Below are positions 1 to 9,127 of a stretch of 64,000 nt of DNA, one piece after another. This DNA is from Myxococcales bacterium UBA1660 (GTDB lineage Bacteria; Myxococcota_A; Polyangia; Polyangiales; Houyiibacteriaceae). Position 1 is the stretch's first letter, and the number at the start of each line of letters is the position of its first letter. The DNA lies in NCBI GenBank assembly GCA_002320815.1, contig DCLA01000045.1:103388-167387 (forward strand). The letters are read 5' to 3'. A program made the position numbers and the translations under genes. The notes beneath the pieces are model-generated. The model searched no databases, was not told the origin of the DNA, and saw only the letters and a list, made by a program, of their open reading frames with translations.

Positions 1-1
1 G

Positions 2-376
2 GTCGTGGTGATCAACGCCATGGTCCCGGTGCGCACCGACCCGACCGCCAACGTGGTCCCGACCGGGCACGGGCCGAAGTCGCGGGTCCGCGACAAGGGG
101 CTCCTCTGGGTCTACAACCAGAGCTGGCGCCTGATGACCGAGGCCCGCCTACAGAAGGGGCTCGCGGCCTACGAGGCGGCCCACCCGGACGTGGACATCC
201 ACCTCCTCGAGCCGGCCCGGGACGACGCCGTGCTCTTCATGCACTCGCCGATGAACTTCGACGCCCGGCGCGCGCTCCTGGAAGAGGGCTACACCGCGAC
301 CACGCGCACCCTCCGCGAGGAGGACTCGCCGCTGCGGCTCGCGCTCGAGAAACTGGGCCTGACCCGGAAGGCCTAG
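2..376 (+). CDS. Patatin-like phospholipase, C-terminal fragment
   Basis: The frame is already open at the left edge, so this is the 3' end of a longer gene; the GTG at position 5 need not be its start. The 124 visible residues resemble the C-terminal part of bacterial patatin-like phospholipases: a hydrophobic VVINAMVPVRTD strand, a stretch after YNQSWRLMTEARL, then DVDIHLLEPARDD and a closing segment with NFDARRALLEEGY. The catalytic GxSxG and DG[GA] motifs would lie upstream and cannot be checked. If the family is right, the protein is a serine lipid acyl hydrolase. Its last 4 bases overlap the end of the convergent CPBP gene. The family call rests on the C-terminus only. Confidence 0.62.
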   Translation, partial: VVVINAMVPVRTDPTANVVPTGHGPKSRVRDKGLLWVYNQSWRLMTEARLQKGLAAYEAAHPDVDIHLLEPARDDAVLFMHSPMNFDARRALLEEGYTATTRTLREEDSPLRLALEKLGLTRKA

Positions 377-1236
377 CGCCGCAGGGCGCGCTCGAGGAGC
401 AGGAGACTCACCAGCGCGAAGCCCAGGGCGCCGAAGAGGACCAGCGGAGGCAGGTGCGTCGCCGCCGCGCTGGGCTCGTTGAACCCCGGCAGGGACCAGA
501 CCGCTCGGGGGAGCAGGAGCGGCACGGCGTTGATGGACGCGTGGAGCGCGATCGAGGGCCAGAGGGAGCCCGCGCGGACGCGCACCGCGCCCAGGAGGAG
601 CCCGGCGACGAAGGCGACCCCCGCCGCCGCCCACCCGAAGTGCAGGAGCGCGAAGAGGAGCGCGCTGAGGACCACCGCCGGTCCGGCGCCGTGGCGAGCC
701 GCGAGGCCCGGGAGGAGCAGTCCGCGGAAGAAGACCTCCTCGGTGAGGGGCGCCACCACCACGAAGGCGAAGATGGCGCCCAGCCCGGCGCCGAGGGTGC
801 GGGGCTCCAGGGCCCGCTGGACCCGGAGCTGCTGGTCCAGCGGCGTGGGAGCGACCTCGCGGATGGCGTTGCCGATCTCCGCCAGGGGGAGCTGGAGCGC
901 GAGGCCGGCGAGGATGGCGATCCCCAGGACCCCGAGCGCCGGGGGCTCGTCGAGGGCGAAGGCCATCCGGGGCGGGACCCCCGGGGGCACGAAGGCCCGG
1001 AGGGCCCAGCGCAGGATCACCACGAACCCCAGGAGCTGCGCGGTGGCCAAGCTGAGGGGATGTTCCGCCACCCGGGCGACCGCCTCGGTGAGGTCGCTGC
1101 CCCGGACCGCCATGAAGCTCCCGGCCACCAGGAGCTGCAGGCCCTGGGTCGCCAAGACGACCAAGAGGGTCATCCCGAGCGCCCGGAGGGCGCCGATCGG
1201 TCCCACGGGCGCGTTCACGATGCCCGAGAATCCCAC
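373..1236 (-). CDS. CPBP-family intramembrane metalloprotease
   Basis: A 287-residue multi-pass membrane protein with at least seven hydrophobic segments. It carries the signature of the CPBP/Abi family (type II CAAX-protease relatives): the Glu-Glu motif EEVFFRGLLLPGL at about residues 165-177, a second motif with LLFALLHFGWA at about 190-202, and a third with SLWPSIALHASINA at about 223-236. The Glu and His residues that bind the catalytic metal in this family are all present, so it should be active. The substrate is unknown. The start is GTG; a second in-frame GTG six codons later is an alternative. The gene converges on the patatin-like gene with a 4-base overlap. Confidence 0.85.
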   Translation of the reverse strand: MGFSGIVNAPVGPIGALRALGMTLLVVLATQGLQLLVAGSFMAVRGSDLTEAVARVAEHPLSLATAQLLGFVVILRWALRAFVPPGVPPRMAFALDEPPALGVLGIAILAGLALQLPLAEIGNAIREVAPTPLDQQLRVQRALEPRTLGAGLGAIFAFVVVAPLTEEVFFRGLLLPGLAARHGAGPAVVLSALLFALLHFGWAAAGVAFVAGLLLGAVRVRAGSLWPSIALHASINAVPLLLPRAVWSLPGFNEPSAAATHLPPLVLFGALGFALVSLLLLERALRR

Positions 1237-1388
1237 GTTTCCCCGGGTTCGCCACCCGGATCCCGGCCCTCCCGGAGGGAAGGTTTCGTGGGGGTCGGGT
1301 GTTTCGGCCGGCGAACCGAGCCTCCGTCGCCTGGATGGGGTGGCGTTCGGGGGGTAGCGAACCCTACGACATTGCTATGCTGAGACCG

Positions 1389-3530
1389 ATGAACCGCTCC
1401 ACCCACGCCGCCGCCGCCGCCATCGTCGCTCTCGCGCTCGTGGCCTGTGGCGCCGGGACCGGCGCCGGCCGCTCCACGACGGCCTACGGGGCCTCCTTCC
1501 CCGAGGAGATCACCTCGGCGAACCTGGCCGAGATGCTGCGGGTCTTCCACTCGCTCCCCGAGGACGAGGGCGCCCGCCCGGTGCTCCGGGAGCGGATCCT
1601 GACCTACTACGCCCGCAGCAACGGGCAGCTCGGCGACATGGACATGGAGGCCCTCGGCGAGCACCTGGGCGCCATGACCGACCTCTTCTCGCCGGCAGAG
1701 CTCGCGGACGACCCGCTGCCCCAGGCGCTGATCCCGGTGGCCGAAGCCCTGGTGCGCCGGGGCAACCCGCGCGGCGACGAGGCCCGGGTGATGAGCGGCC
1801 TGCTGGTCCTGCGGCTCGCGGGCCGCGAGTCGGCCGAGGCCGAGTACCGGGTGGTCGCCGAGTGGGGCGAAGACGCTCGGCGGACCCTGCCCTCGGGGAT
1901 GCAGCGCTACACCGAGCTCATCGACGTCTGGGAGGCGCACGCCATCCTGACCCCGGCGCCCACGGTGCTGCAGACCCTGGCCAGCCTGCACGTCGCGCGG
2001 CGGGACTCGGTGATGAACGCCATGAGCGAGGGGCCCCAGATGGTCCTGCAGATGGGCAACCTGGCGACCCAGGTCCGGCGCGTGGCGCCCCTGGACGTGG
2101 CCGCGGTCTACCTCCGCGAGGGCATGGTCGTGGGCGCCATCGACGGGGTCCGGGCCATGGGCGCGGACGGCGAGACCGAGGCGCGGCTGCTCATCGTGCT
2201 GGAGCAGGCGCGCGAAGAAGACGAAGACGGCGCCGACGCCCTGGTGGAGCTGAGCGAGGCCTACCGCGAGGTGAAGCCCGACGTGTCCCGGGGCGTATGT
2301 CGGCTGGGCATCCAGCGTTTCGCCGACGACCCCCGGTTCCCGACGTGTCTCGCCCGGATCGCCGCCGAGGAGCGCGACGTGGACGACGCCATGGCCTGGT
2401 ACAGCATGGCCATCGACCTCGCGCCCGACCTGCGCGCGCTCTACGACGAGGCCCTGACCCAGCTCGACGAGCTCCTGGAGCTCGGCACCCTGCAGCAGAA
2501 CGCCGCCGCGGCCCGGCAGCTCGCCGAGCGCGCCGAGCGGCTCCTGGACGAGCGGGCCCGGCGCTGGCCCGACGCCGAGCCGCCCATCGCCCGCGGTCGC
2601 ATCGAGCTCCTGGTGGGCTCCGCGGAGATGCAGGCCGGCAACGCCGGCGAGGCTCAGCGACGCCTGGAGGCGAGCGTGGCCGCCGAGGAGACGCCGGGGG
2701 CCCTGATGCAGCTCGGGACCCTGGAGCTCCGTCGCGGTGAGGCCGAAGGCGCCACGCGGCACTTCCGCCGGGCCCTGGACCTGGCGCGCAACCGCATCGA
2801 GCGCGCCGAGATCCTCGAGCGCCTGGGCGACGCCTTCCAGGCGGCGGGCAACGCGACCCAGTCGCGGCGGATGTACGAGCAGGCCCTCCAGGTCTGGGAT
2901 CAGACCGCGGCGGAGCTCGGCCAGCAGGCCGAGGCCCGCCTGCTCATGGCGCGGCTCCAGACCCGCCGGGGCGTGATCCTCGACCAGCTCGGCCAGCGCG
3001 ACGACTCCGTCCGGGCCTTCCGTTCGGCCATCAACGCCGAGCCGCGGCTCCACGAGACCTACGCCACGATCCTCTCGCACCTGGTGTCCGCCGCCGCGCC
3101 GGACCTGGACTTCGCCCACGAGGTCTTCCGGATGTCCCAGCGGCAGCTCAGCCTCGCCCCGGAGTGGAAGGTCTACTTCGCCCTCTGGGTGAAGGCGATC
3201 GCGTCCCGGGCCAGCGTGGCTGCCGAGGGCGACGTGGACACCGTGCTGCGCGAGCAGAGCGAAGAGGCCGGCTGGAGTGGCCAGCTCGCGCGCTTCGGCG
3301 CCGGCGACCAGAGCTACGAGCAGCTCCTGCAGAGCGCCGACGGCGAGGGCGAGCGCACCGAGGCCCACTTCTACGAGGGCGTCCGCCAGCTCGGCTCCGA
3401 CCAGGCGGCGGCGCGGGCCCTCTTCGAGCGGGTGCTCCAGACCGAGATGGTCAGCTTCTACGAGTACGCGATGGCCCAGGCGCTGCTCCGCCAGCTCGGC
3501 GATGGCGCCCCCTCCCCCGCGGCGAACTGA
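1389..3530 (+). CDS. TPR-repeat lipoprotein
   Basis: A 713-residue predicted lipoprotein made of helical repeats. The frame is open further upstream (from 1299), but the ATG at 1389 gives a proper signal peptide: MNRSTHAAAAAIVALALVAC, lipobox LVAC. The rest consists of tetratricopeptide-like helix pairs rich in Ala, Glu, Arg and Leu, for example GALMQLGTLELRRGEAEGA and ILERLGDAFQAAGN near the middle and RRGVILDQLGQRDDSVRAF further on. Such proteins act as periplasmic or outer-membrane scaffolds; no enzymatic motif is visible. It stands alone between the divergent CPBP gene and the helicase gene 75 bp downstream. The partner is unknown. Confidence 0.8.
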   Translation: MNRSTHAAAAAIVALALVACGAGTGAGRSTTAYGASFPEEITSANLAEMLRVFHSLPEDEGARPVLRERILTYYARSNGQLGDMDMEALGEHLGAMTDLFSPAELADDPLPQALIPVAEALVRRGNPRGDEARVMSGLLVLRLAGRESAEAEYRVVAEWGEDARRTLPSGMQRYTELIDVWEAHAILTPAPTVLQTLASLHVARRDSVMNAMSEGPQMVLQMGNLATQVRRVAPLDVAAVYLREGMVVGAIDGVRAMGADGETEARLLIVLEQAREEDEDGADALVELSEAYREVKPDVSRGVCRLGIQRFADDPRFPTCLARIAAEERDVDDAMAWYSMAIDLAPDLRALYDEALTQLDELLELGTLQQNAAAARQLAERAERLLDERARRWPDAEPPIARGRIELLVGSAEMQAGNAGEAQRRLEASVAAEETPGALMQLGTLELRRGEAEGATRHFRRALDLARNRIERAEILERLGDAFQAAGNATQSRRMYEQALQVWDQTAAELGQQAEARLLMARLQTRRGVILDQLGQRDDSVRAFRSAINAEPRLHETYATILSHLVSAAAPDLDFAHEVFRMSQRQLSLAPEWKVYFALWVKAIASRASVAAEGDVDTVLREQSEEAGWSGQLARFGAGDQSYEQLLQSADGEGERTEAHFYEGVRQLGSDQAAARALFERVLQTEMVSFYEYAMAQALLRQLGDGAPSPAAN

Positions 3531-3605
3531 GGCCATCGGCTGCGGTCCCGGGCAGGCGCGCTATGCTCCGCCGCTCGTGACCCGTACCGATGTAGGCCGC
3601 CCCCG

Positions 3606-6143
3606 ATGAGCTCCCCCGACGCCAGCGCTTCGCTCGTGGACCGCCTCCCGCCGGTGGGCGCGAAGCTCGACGCCGACGCGCTCCTAGAGCGCTTCCTCGA
3701 GTACACCATGGACCGGGGCATCGAGCTCTACCCCGCCCAGGAGGAGGCCATCCTCGAGCTCTTCGACGGCAAGAACGTCATCCTGGCGACGCCGACCGGG
3801 TCGGGGAAGTCGCTGGTGGCCCTGGCTCTGTGCTTCAAGGCCCTCGCCGAGAACAAGACGGCCTTCTACACCGCGCCCATCAAGGCCTTGGTGAACGAGA
3901 AGTTCTTCGACCTCTGCCAGGTCCTCGGCGGCGACAACGTGGGCCTGATGACTGGCGACGCCGCGGTGAACGCGGACGCGCCGGTGGTCTGCGCCACCGC
4001 CGAGATCGTGGCCTCGATGGCGCTCCGGGAGGGGACGCGGGCCGACGTCGACTACGTGGTGATGGACGAGTTCCACTTCTACTCGGACCACGACCGGGGC
4101 AACGCCTGGCAGATCCCGCTGCTCACGCTGGAGCAGACGAAGTTCCTGCTGATGAGCGCGACCCTCGGGGACACCACCTTCTTCGAGGAGTCGATGACCG
4201 AGCTCAACGGCGCGCCCACCGCGCTGGTGAAGACCGACGAGCGCCCGGTGCCCCTCGACTTCGAGTACCGCCTGACGCCGATCCACGAGACCATCGACGA
4301 GCTCCTGAAGGACGGCCGCGTCCCGATCTACATCGTCCACTTCACCCAGCGCGCCGCCGCCGAGCAGGCCCAGGCGCTGATGAGCGTCGACTTCCTCAGC
4401 AAGGAGGAGAAGAAGGCGATCAAGGAGGTGATGCGCGGGTACCGGTTGGACAGCCCCTTCGGCAAGGAGCTCCGACGCTGGCTGCCCCACGGGGTCGGCG
4501 TGCACCACGCGGGCATGCTGCCCAAGTACCGGCTCTTGGTGGAGCGGCTGGCCCAGCGGGGGATGCTGCGCATCATCTGCGGGACGGATACCCTCGGCGT
4601 GGGCGTGAACGTGCCCATCCGCACCGTGCTCTTCACCCAGCTCTGCAAGTACGACGGCAAGAAGACCGCGGTGCTCAGCGTGCGGGACTTCAAGCAGATC
4701 GCCGGGCGCGCGGGCCGGAAGGGCTACGACGATCACGGCTCGGTGGTGGCCCAGGCGCCCAACCACATGATCGAGAACCACAAGGCGCGCCTCAAGGCCG
4801 GCGACGACCCCAAGAAGCTCCGCAAGATCAAGAAGTCCAAGCCGCCCGAGCGCGGCTACGCGCACTTCGACGAGGAGACCTTCGAGAAGCTGCAGACCTC
4901 CGAGCCCGAGCGGCTGGTGAGCCGCTTCGAGGTGGACACCGCGATGGTGCTCAACGTGCTGAGCCGCCAGAGCCCGGAGGACGCCAAGCCCCGGGCCGGC
5001 TGCGACGGGCTCCGCCAGCTCATCGAGCGCAGCCACGAGGCCCGGAAGCACAAGTTCCGGCACGGCCGGCGCGCGCTGCAGATCCTGCGCTCGCTGCGGG
5101 ACGCGGGGATCGTGGAGATCACCGCCGAAGGCGCGCGGCCCAGCGTGAACCTCCAGGAGGACTTCTCCTTGAACCAGTCCCAGAGCCTCTGGGTGGTCGA
5201 AGCCCTGGAGACGCTGGACCGCGAAGACCCCGACTACCCCCTCGACGTGCTGAGCTTCGTGGAGGCCACCCTGGAGAACCCGGGCGCCGTGCTCCGTCGT
5301 CAGCTCGACACCCTCAAGGGCCGCGCCCTCGACGCCATGAAGGCCGAGGGCATGGAGTACGAGGAGCGCATGGCGAAGCTCGAAGAGGTCGTGCTTCCCC
5401 AGCCGCGGGCGGACCTCATCTACGCCACCTTCGACGTCTTCGCCGAGCACCACCCCTGGGTCTCCCGGGCGGACTCGCTGAGCCCGAAGAGCATCGCCCG
5501 CGACCTCTTCGAGCAGGGCATGACCTTCAACGAGTACATCAAGGAGTACGGCCTGGCCCGCTCCGAGGGCGTGCTCCTGCGCTACCTCTCCAACGCCTAC
5601 AAGGCGTTGATCCAGACGGTGCCCGAGGCGGTGAAGACCGACGAGCTCTACGATCTCGAGGAGTGGCTCAAGAGCACCGTGAAGTCGGTGGACTCCAGCC
5701 TCATCGACGAGTGGGAGCGGCTCACCGACCCGGAGACCTTCGCGCAGAAGCTCGCCGAGCCGGACGCGCCCCCCGAGGCCCACGACATCACCAGCAACCG
5801 CCGAGCGTTCACGGTCATGGTGCGCAACGCGGTCTGGCGCGCGGTGCAGGCCATCGCCCGCCGGGATCCGGAGCGGCTCGCCGAGCTGGTCACCGGGACC
5901 CCGGAGGACCTCGGCGAGCGGGTGGAGGCGTACTTCGCCGAGCACGAGCGGCTCTTGGTGGATCCCGAGGCTCGCTCCCCCAAGCACCTGCGGCTGGAGA
6001 CCGAGGGCGAGCGCTGGGCCATCGACCAGACCCTCAGCGATCCGGCCGACCACCACGACTGGCACCTGCAGCTCACCGTCGACCTCGAGGCCTCCCGGGA
6101 CGCCCGGGAGCCGGTCCTCGAGTGGGTCGCCCTGGGGAGCTGA
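3606..6143 (+). CDS. Ski2-like DEAD/DEAH-box RNA helicase with DUF3516
   Basis: An 845-residue superfamily II helicase. Walker A is ATPTGSGKS at 61-69, motif II is DEFH at 154-157, motif III is SAT at 184-186, and motif VI is QIAGRAGRKG at 364-373, the form typical of Ski2/Mtr4/HelY-like enzymes. Residues about 450-845 are an Arg/Glu/Leu-rich helical region that matches, by length and style, the DUF3516 extension of bacterial members. The expected role is ATP-driven RNA unwinding in RNA turnover. All key helicase residues are intact. The ATG at 3606 is the first good start after the TPR gene; no strong Shine-Dalgarno sequence is seen. Family is secure, substrate is not. Confidence 0.9.
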   Translation: MSSPDASASLVDRLPPVGAKLDADALLERFLEYTMDRGIELYPAQEEAILELFDGKNVILATPTGSGKSLVALALCFKALAENKTAFYTAPIKALVNEKFFDLCQVLGGDNVGLMTGDAAVNADAPVVCATAEIVASMALREGTRADVDYVVMDEFHFYSDHDRGNAWQIPLLTLEQTKFLLMSATLGDTTFFEESMTELNGAPTALVKTDERPVPLDFEYRLTPIHETIDELLKDGRVPIYIVHFTQRAAAEQAQALMSVDFLSKEEKKAIKEVMRGYRLDSPFGKELRRWLPHGVGVHHAGMLPKYRLLVERLAQRGMLRIICGTDTLGVGVNVPIRTVLFTQLCKYDGKKTAVLSVRDFKQIAGRAGRKGYDDHGSVVAQAPNHMIENHKARLKAGDDPKKLRKIKKSKPPERGYAHFDEETFEKLQTSEPERLVSRFEVDTAMVLNVLSRQSPEDAKPRAGCDGLRQLIERSHEARKHKFRHGRRALQILRSLRDAGIVEITAEGARPSVNLQEDFSLNQSQSLWVVEALETLDREDPDYPLDVLSFVEATLENPGAVLRRQLDTLKGRALDAMKAEGMEYEERMAKLEEVVLPQPRADLIYATFDVFAEHHPWVSRADSLSPKSIARDLFEQGMTFNEYIKEYGLARSEGVLLRYLSNAYKALIQTVPEAVKTDELYDLEEWLKSTVKSVDSSLIDEWERLTDPETFAQKLAEPDAPPEAHDITSNRRAFTVMVRNAVWRAVQAIARRDPERLAELVTGTPEDLGERVEAYFAEHERLLVDPEARSPKHLRLETEGERWAIDQTLSDPADHHDWHLQLTVDLEASRDAREPVLEWVALGS

Positions 6144-6161
6144 GCCAGCCTCGGGTCGCGG

Positions 6162-6716
6162 TCAGTCTCCGGTCGCCCGGGCCACGCCCTCGAGCTTGGC
6201 CAGGCCCCGCTCGAAGTCGCCACCGATGGCGGTGTCCATGTCGAAGAAGAGGCTGACGACCTTGCCGCCCAGATCGTTCTCGCCCTCCATGGCCCAGGTG
6301 ACCTCGGTCATCTCGCCGGCGGGCTCGAGGGTGAGGACCACATCCGCTTCGCTGGCGAAGGGCTCGGTGAACTCCAGCGCGTAGCGCACCTCCCGGGGCG
6401 CGATCGACACGACGGTCATCTTGCCCGCGCCGGCCTCCTCGCTGGCCCAGGTGTACCAGGCGCCCTCCCCGGCGGCGGGGTCGGAGAACTCCAGGGTCAT
6501 GTTCGGGTCGATGTCCGCCCAGGGGTTCCACTCCGACCACCGACGCAGGTCGGTGAGGTGCGGAGTGATCTGGGCTTCGGTGGCCGGGATGGGCCGGGTC
6601 CGCTCGATCCGGTAGGTCCCCGGCTGGGCGGCGGCGAGCGCCAGCACGAGCGCGACCGCGCCCACCAAGGTCCCCAGGCATCCCCAGAAGATCCGCTTCC
6701 TCGTCACGAAGGCCAT
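6162..6716 (-). CDS. SRPBCC (START-like) family membrane-anchored protein
   Basis: A 184-residue protein with an N-terminal membrane anchor (residues about 9-30) and a START/polyketide-cyclase-like domain. Typical landmarks are RTRPIPATEAQITPHLTDL at about 40-57, the SEWNPWADIDP segment at 61-71, the GAWYTWAS strand at 85-92 and the long C-terminal helix with FFDMDTAIGGDFERGLAKL. These proteins form a hydrophobic cavity; the ligand cannot be predicted. The ATG at 6716 fits the Lys/Arg-then-hydrophobic anchor. The gene converges on the helicase gene (18-bp gap) and diverges from the propeller lipoprotein gene across about 214 bp that must hold both promoters. Confidence 0.85.
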   Translation of the reverse strand: MAFVTRKRIFWGCLGTLVGAVALVLALAAAQPGTYRIERTRPIPATEAQITPHLTDLRRWSEWNPWADIDPNMTLEFSDPAAGEGAWYTWASEEAGAGKMTVVSIAPREVRYALEFTEPFASEADVVLTLEPAGEMTEVTWAMEGENDLGGKVVSLFFDMDTAIGGDFERGLAKLEGVARATGD

Positions 6717-6930
6717 CGGCGGAGGGTATCCGGCCGCGATTGGGGTCTCCAGTCCCGAGCGAACCGCTTCGCCGCGGACCGCGGCCCCCACCGGCACCCA
6801 CAATTCTCGGGCGGGATGGTGGGCACGAACTTCGCACTCCAGTACCTTGCATGTCTCCGCCGGGGACCTCAGACCTCGGCCCGCCGGGGTCGGCCCACCC
6901 CGACGACCACCTCCCCTCTTCGAGCACGCC

Positions 6931-9018
6931 ATGAACCGACGCGCGTCCACCTTTCTTTCGACCTTCACCCTCCTCCTCCTCGCGGCCTGCGACTGCGGCT
7001 CCGAATCCGGCGCCCCCTGCGAGACCAGCGCCGACTGTGACTCGGGCGGCAGCTGCATCGACGGGACCTGTACCCCGCCCGACGACGTCGGCGGTCCGTG
7101 CAACACCTCCGCCGACTGCGACGACGGGTTCACCTGCATCGACGACACCTGCGTCCGGCGCACCGAACCCGGCTGCACCGACGTCGACGGCGACGGCTAC
7201 GGCGAGGGGTGCGCAGCGGGCCCCGACTGCGACGACACCAACCGCGTCCAGACCGGCACCGAGATCTGCGACGGGATGGACAACGACTGCGACGGCGTGA
7301 TGGACAACGGCGTCCTCGGGCCCTGCGGCGACTGCAACCCGCTCTGCACCGCGGAGGGCTTCGGGCCGCCGATGGGCATGCCCTGGGATCCCGAGGGCAC
7401 CATGAGCGACGACGAGTCCGACGGGGTCGGCGTCGACGACGACGGCGCGCTCGTGCTCGACTCGCGCCGGGTGAACACCGACTTCATCTGGGTGGCCAAC
7501 ACCACCGAGGGCTCGGTCTCGCGCTTCAGCACCACCGCGCCCTACGCCGAGACCGGCCGCTACTTCGTCGGTCCGGCCACCAACGCCGGCGCCTACTTCG
7601 CGGGCAACGACCCGTCGCGGACCAGCGTGAACTCCAGCGGTGACGCCTTCATCGGCAACCGCAACGGCAACGAGCTGACCCGGATCTCGGTCCTGGGGAC
7701 CGAGTGCCCGGACTCCAACACCGACGGCTCGATCACCACGTCCCAGGACCTGAACGGCGACGGGATCATCAGCACCAACCTCGCCGACGGCGAGATGCTC
7801 CCCTGGGGCGAAGACGACTGCGTGCTCTGGCACAAGACCCTCGACGACGCCCTGCCCGGCGAGAACCTGATCCGCGCCGTGGCCGCCCAGGACGTGGACG
7901 GTCTGGACGGCGAGATCCTGGAGTACGTCTGGGTCGGCGGTCACCGCACCCGCACCGTGGCCAAGCTCGACGGCCGGACCGGTGACGTGCTCCTGACCAC
8001 CCCGTCCCCCGTGCCCACCTACGGCTTCGCCTTGGACGGCGCGGGCCAGCTCTGGATCAGCGGTCTCGGCGAGCAGGCCATCGGTCGGGTCGACACGATC
8101 CGCTGCCGGGACGCCGCCTCCTGCGGCACCGACTGGTGCATCGCCCCCAACGCCGAAGCCGCCGACTGCGACGGCGCGGTGAAGGCGGTCATCCCCACCG
8201 CGCACCTGCCCTACGGCATCACCGTCGACTTCAACCAGCGCGTCTGGATCGGTGGCCACGACGGCAGCGGCTCCCGCTACGCCCGCTACGATCCCGCGGC
8301 CGCGGCCGGCTCGCGTTGGATCAACGTGCTCCAGGGCACCCCCGGCCGGCTCCACGGCATCGCCGCCGACGCCAACGGCTTCATCTGGGGCGCTCTGCAG
8401 CAGAGCGGCATCATCCGCATCGACGCCGACGATCCCAACAGCCGCATCGTGGTCCCCGGCACCGAGGGCCCGGCGAACAAGGGCATGGCCATCGACGCGC
8501 AGGGCAAGGTCTGGTGCATCACCCAGAACAACTACGCGACGGTGATCACCCCCGGCCCGACCCTCGACGCGAACACCGTCGAGACCCCGGTCGCCACCAG
8601 CATGGTGGGCAACTACACCTACTCGGACATGACCGGGCTCCAGCTTCGGTTGGCCACCAATCCGCGCGGGTTCTACCGGCACGTCTTCGAGGCCTGCGCC
8701 GACGGCGGTGAGCTCTCCTGGGGCGACGTCGTCTTCGACGCCGACATCCCCGACGGCACGAGCGTGAGCTTCCGGGTGAAGACCGCGGAGACCCGGGACG
8801 GCCTCGCCGCCGCGGAGTGGATCGCGGTCGGCGCCGCCCCGCCCGGCACCTCGCCGATGTCGATCGCCGACGCGCTCATGGCCGCCGGCGTGACGCCGCT
8901 GCGCTTCCTGATGCTGGAGGTCGCCCTCCGCGCCGAGCGCAGCAGCACCACCACCGTGATCACCCCGCGGGTCAGCTCGGTGAACGTGACCCACACCTGC
9001 GACCCCATCGTCGACTGA
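6931..9018 (+). CDS. Cys-rich, MopE-motif, beta-propeller lipoprotein
   Basis: A 695-residue lipoprotein (signal MNRRASTFLSTFTLLLLAAC, lipobox LAAC). After the lipid anchor come two short Cys repeats of the type SADCDSGGSCIDGTC and SADCDDGFTCIDDTC. They are followed by one MopE-type calcium-binding unit (DVDGDGYGEGC, DCDDTN, ICDGMDNDCDG). The remaining ~550 residues repeat short beta segments such as IWVANTTEGSVSRF, LWISGLGEQAIGRVD and VWIGGHDGSGS, as in Vgb/NHL-like propellers. It is probably a surface protein with a propeller recognition module. I chose the ATG at 6931 over an upstream in-frame ATG because it starts a clean signal peptide. No catalytic residues are recognised. Confidence 0.8.
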   Translation: MNRRASTFLSTFTLLLLAACDCGSESGAPCETSADCDSGGSCIDGTCTPPDDVGGPCNTSADCDDGFTCIDDTCVRRTEPGCTDVDGDGYGEGCAAGPDCDDTNRVQTGTEICDGMDNDCDGVMDNGVLGPCGDCNPLCTAEGFGPPMGMPWDPEGTMSDDESDGVGVDDDGALVLDSRRVNTDFIWVANTTEGSVSRFSTTAPYAETGRYFVGPATNAGAYFAGNDPSRTSVNSSGDAFIGNRNGNELTRISVLGTECPDSNTDGSITTSQDLNGDGIISTNLADGEMLPWGEDDCVLWHKTLDDALPGENLIRAVAAQDVDGLDGEILEYVWVGGHRTRTVAKLDGRTGDVLLTTPSPVPTYGFALDGAGQLWISGLGEQAIGRVDTIRCRDAASCGTDWCIAPNAEAADCDGAVKAVIPTAHLPYGITVDFNQRVWIGGHDGSGSRYARYDPAAAAGSRWINVLQGTPGRLHGIAADANGFIWGALQQSGIIRIDADDPNSRIVVPGTEGPANKGMAIDAQGKVWCITQNNYATVITPGPTLDANTVETPVATSMVGNYTYSDMTGLQLRLATNPRGFYRHVFEACADGGELSWGDVVFDADIPDGTSVSFRVKTAETRDGLAAAEWIAVGAAPPGTSPMSIADALMAAGVTPLRFLMLEVALRAERSSTTTVITPRVSSVNVTHTCDPIVD

Positions 9019-9024
9019 TCCTTC

Positions 9025-9052
9025 CGACGGGGCGGCGGAGGTCGCCCCGTCG
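9025..9052 (+). terminator. Hairpin terminator after the propeller lipoprotein
   Basis: A perfect 10-bp stem (CGACGGGGCG pairing with CGCCCCGTCG) around an 8-base loop begins 6 bases after the stop codon. No T-run follows, so it may end transcription weakly or protect the mRNA 3' end. Confidence 0.55.
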
Positions 9053-9127
9053 ATGACGGGCCCCCGGGATGGGGGCGTGGTAGATTGGCCCGTTCGGCGC
9101 GGATAATTCCCGTCGCACCGCCCATCC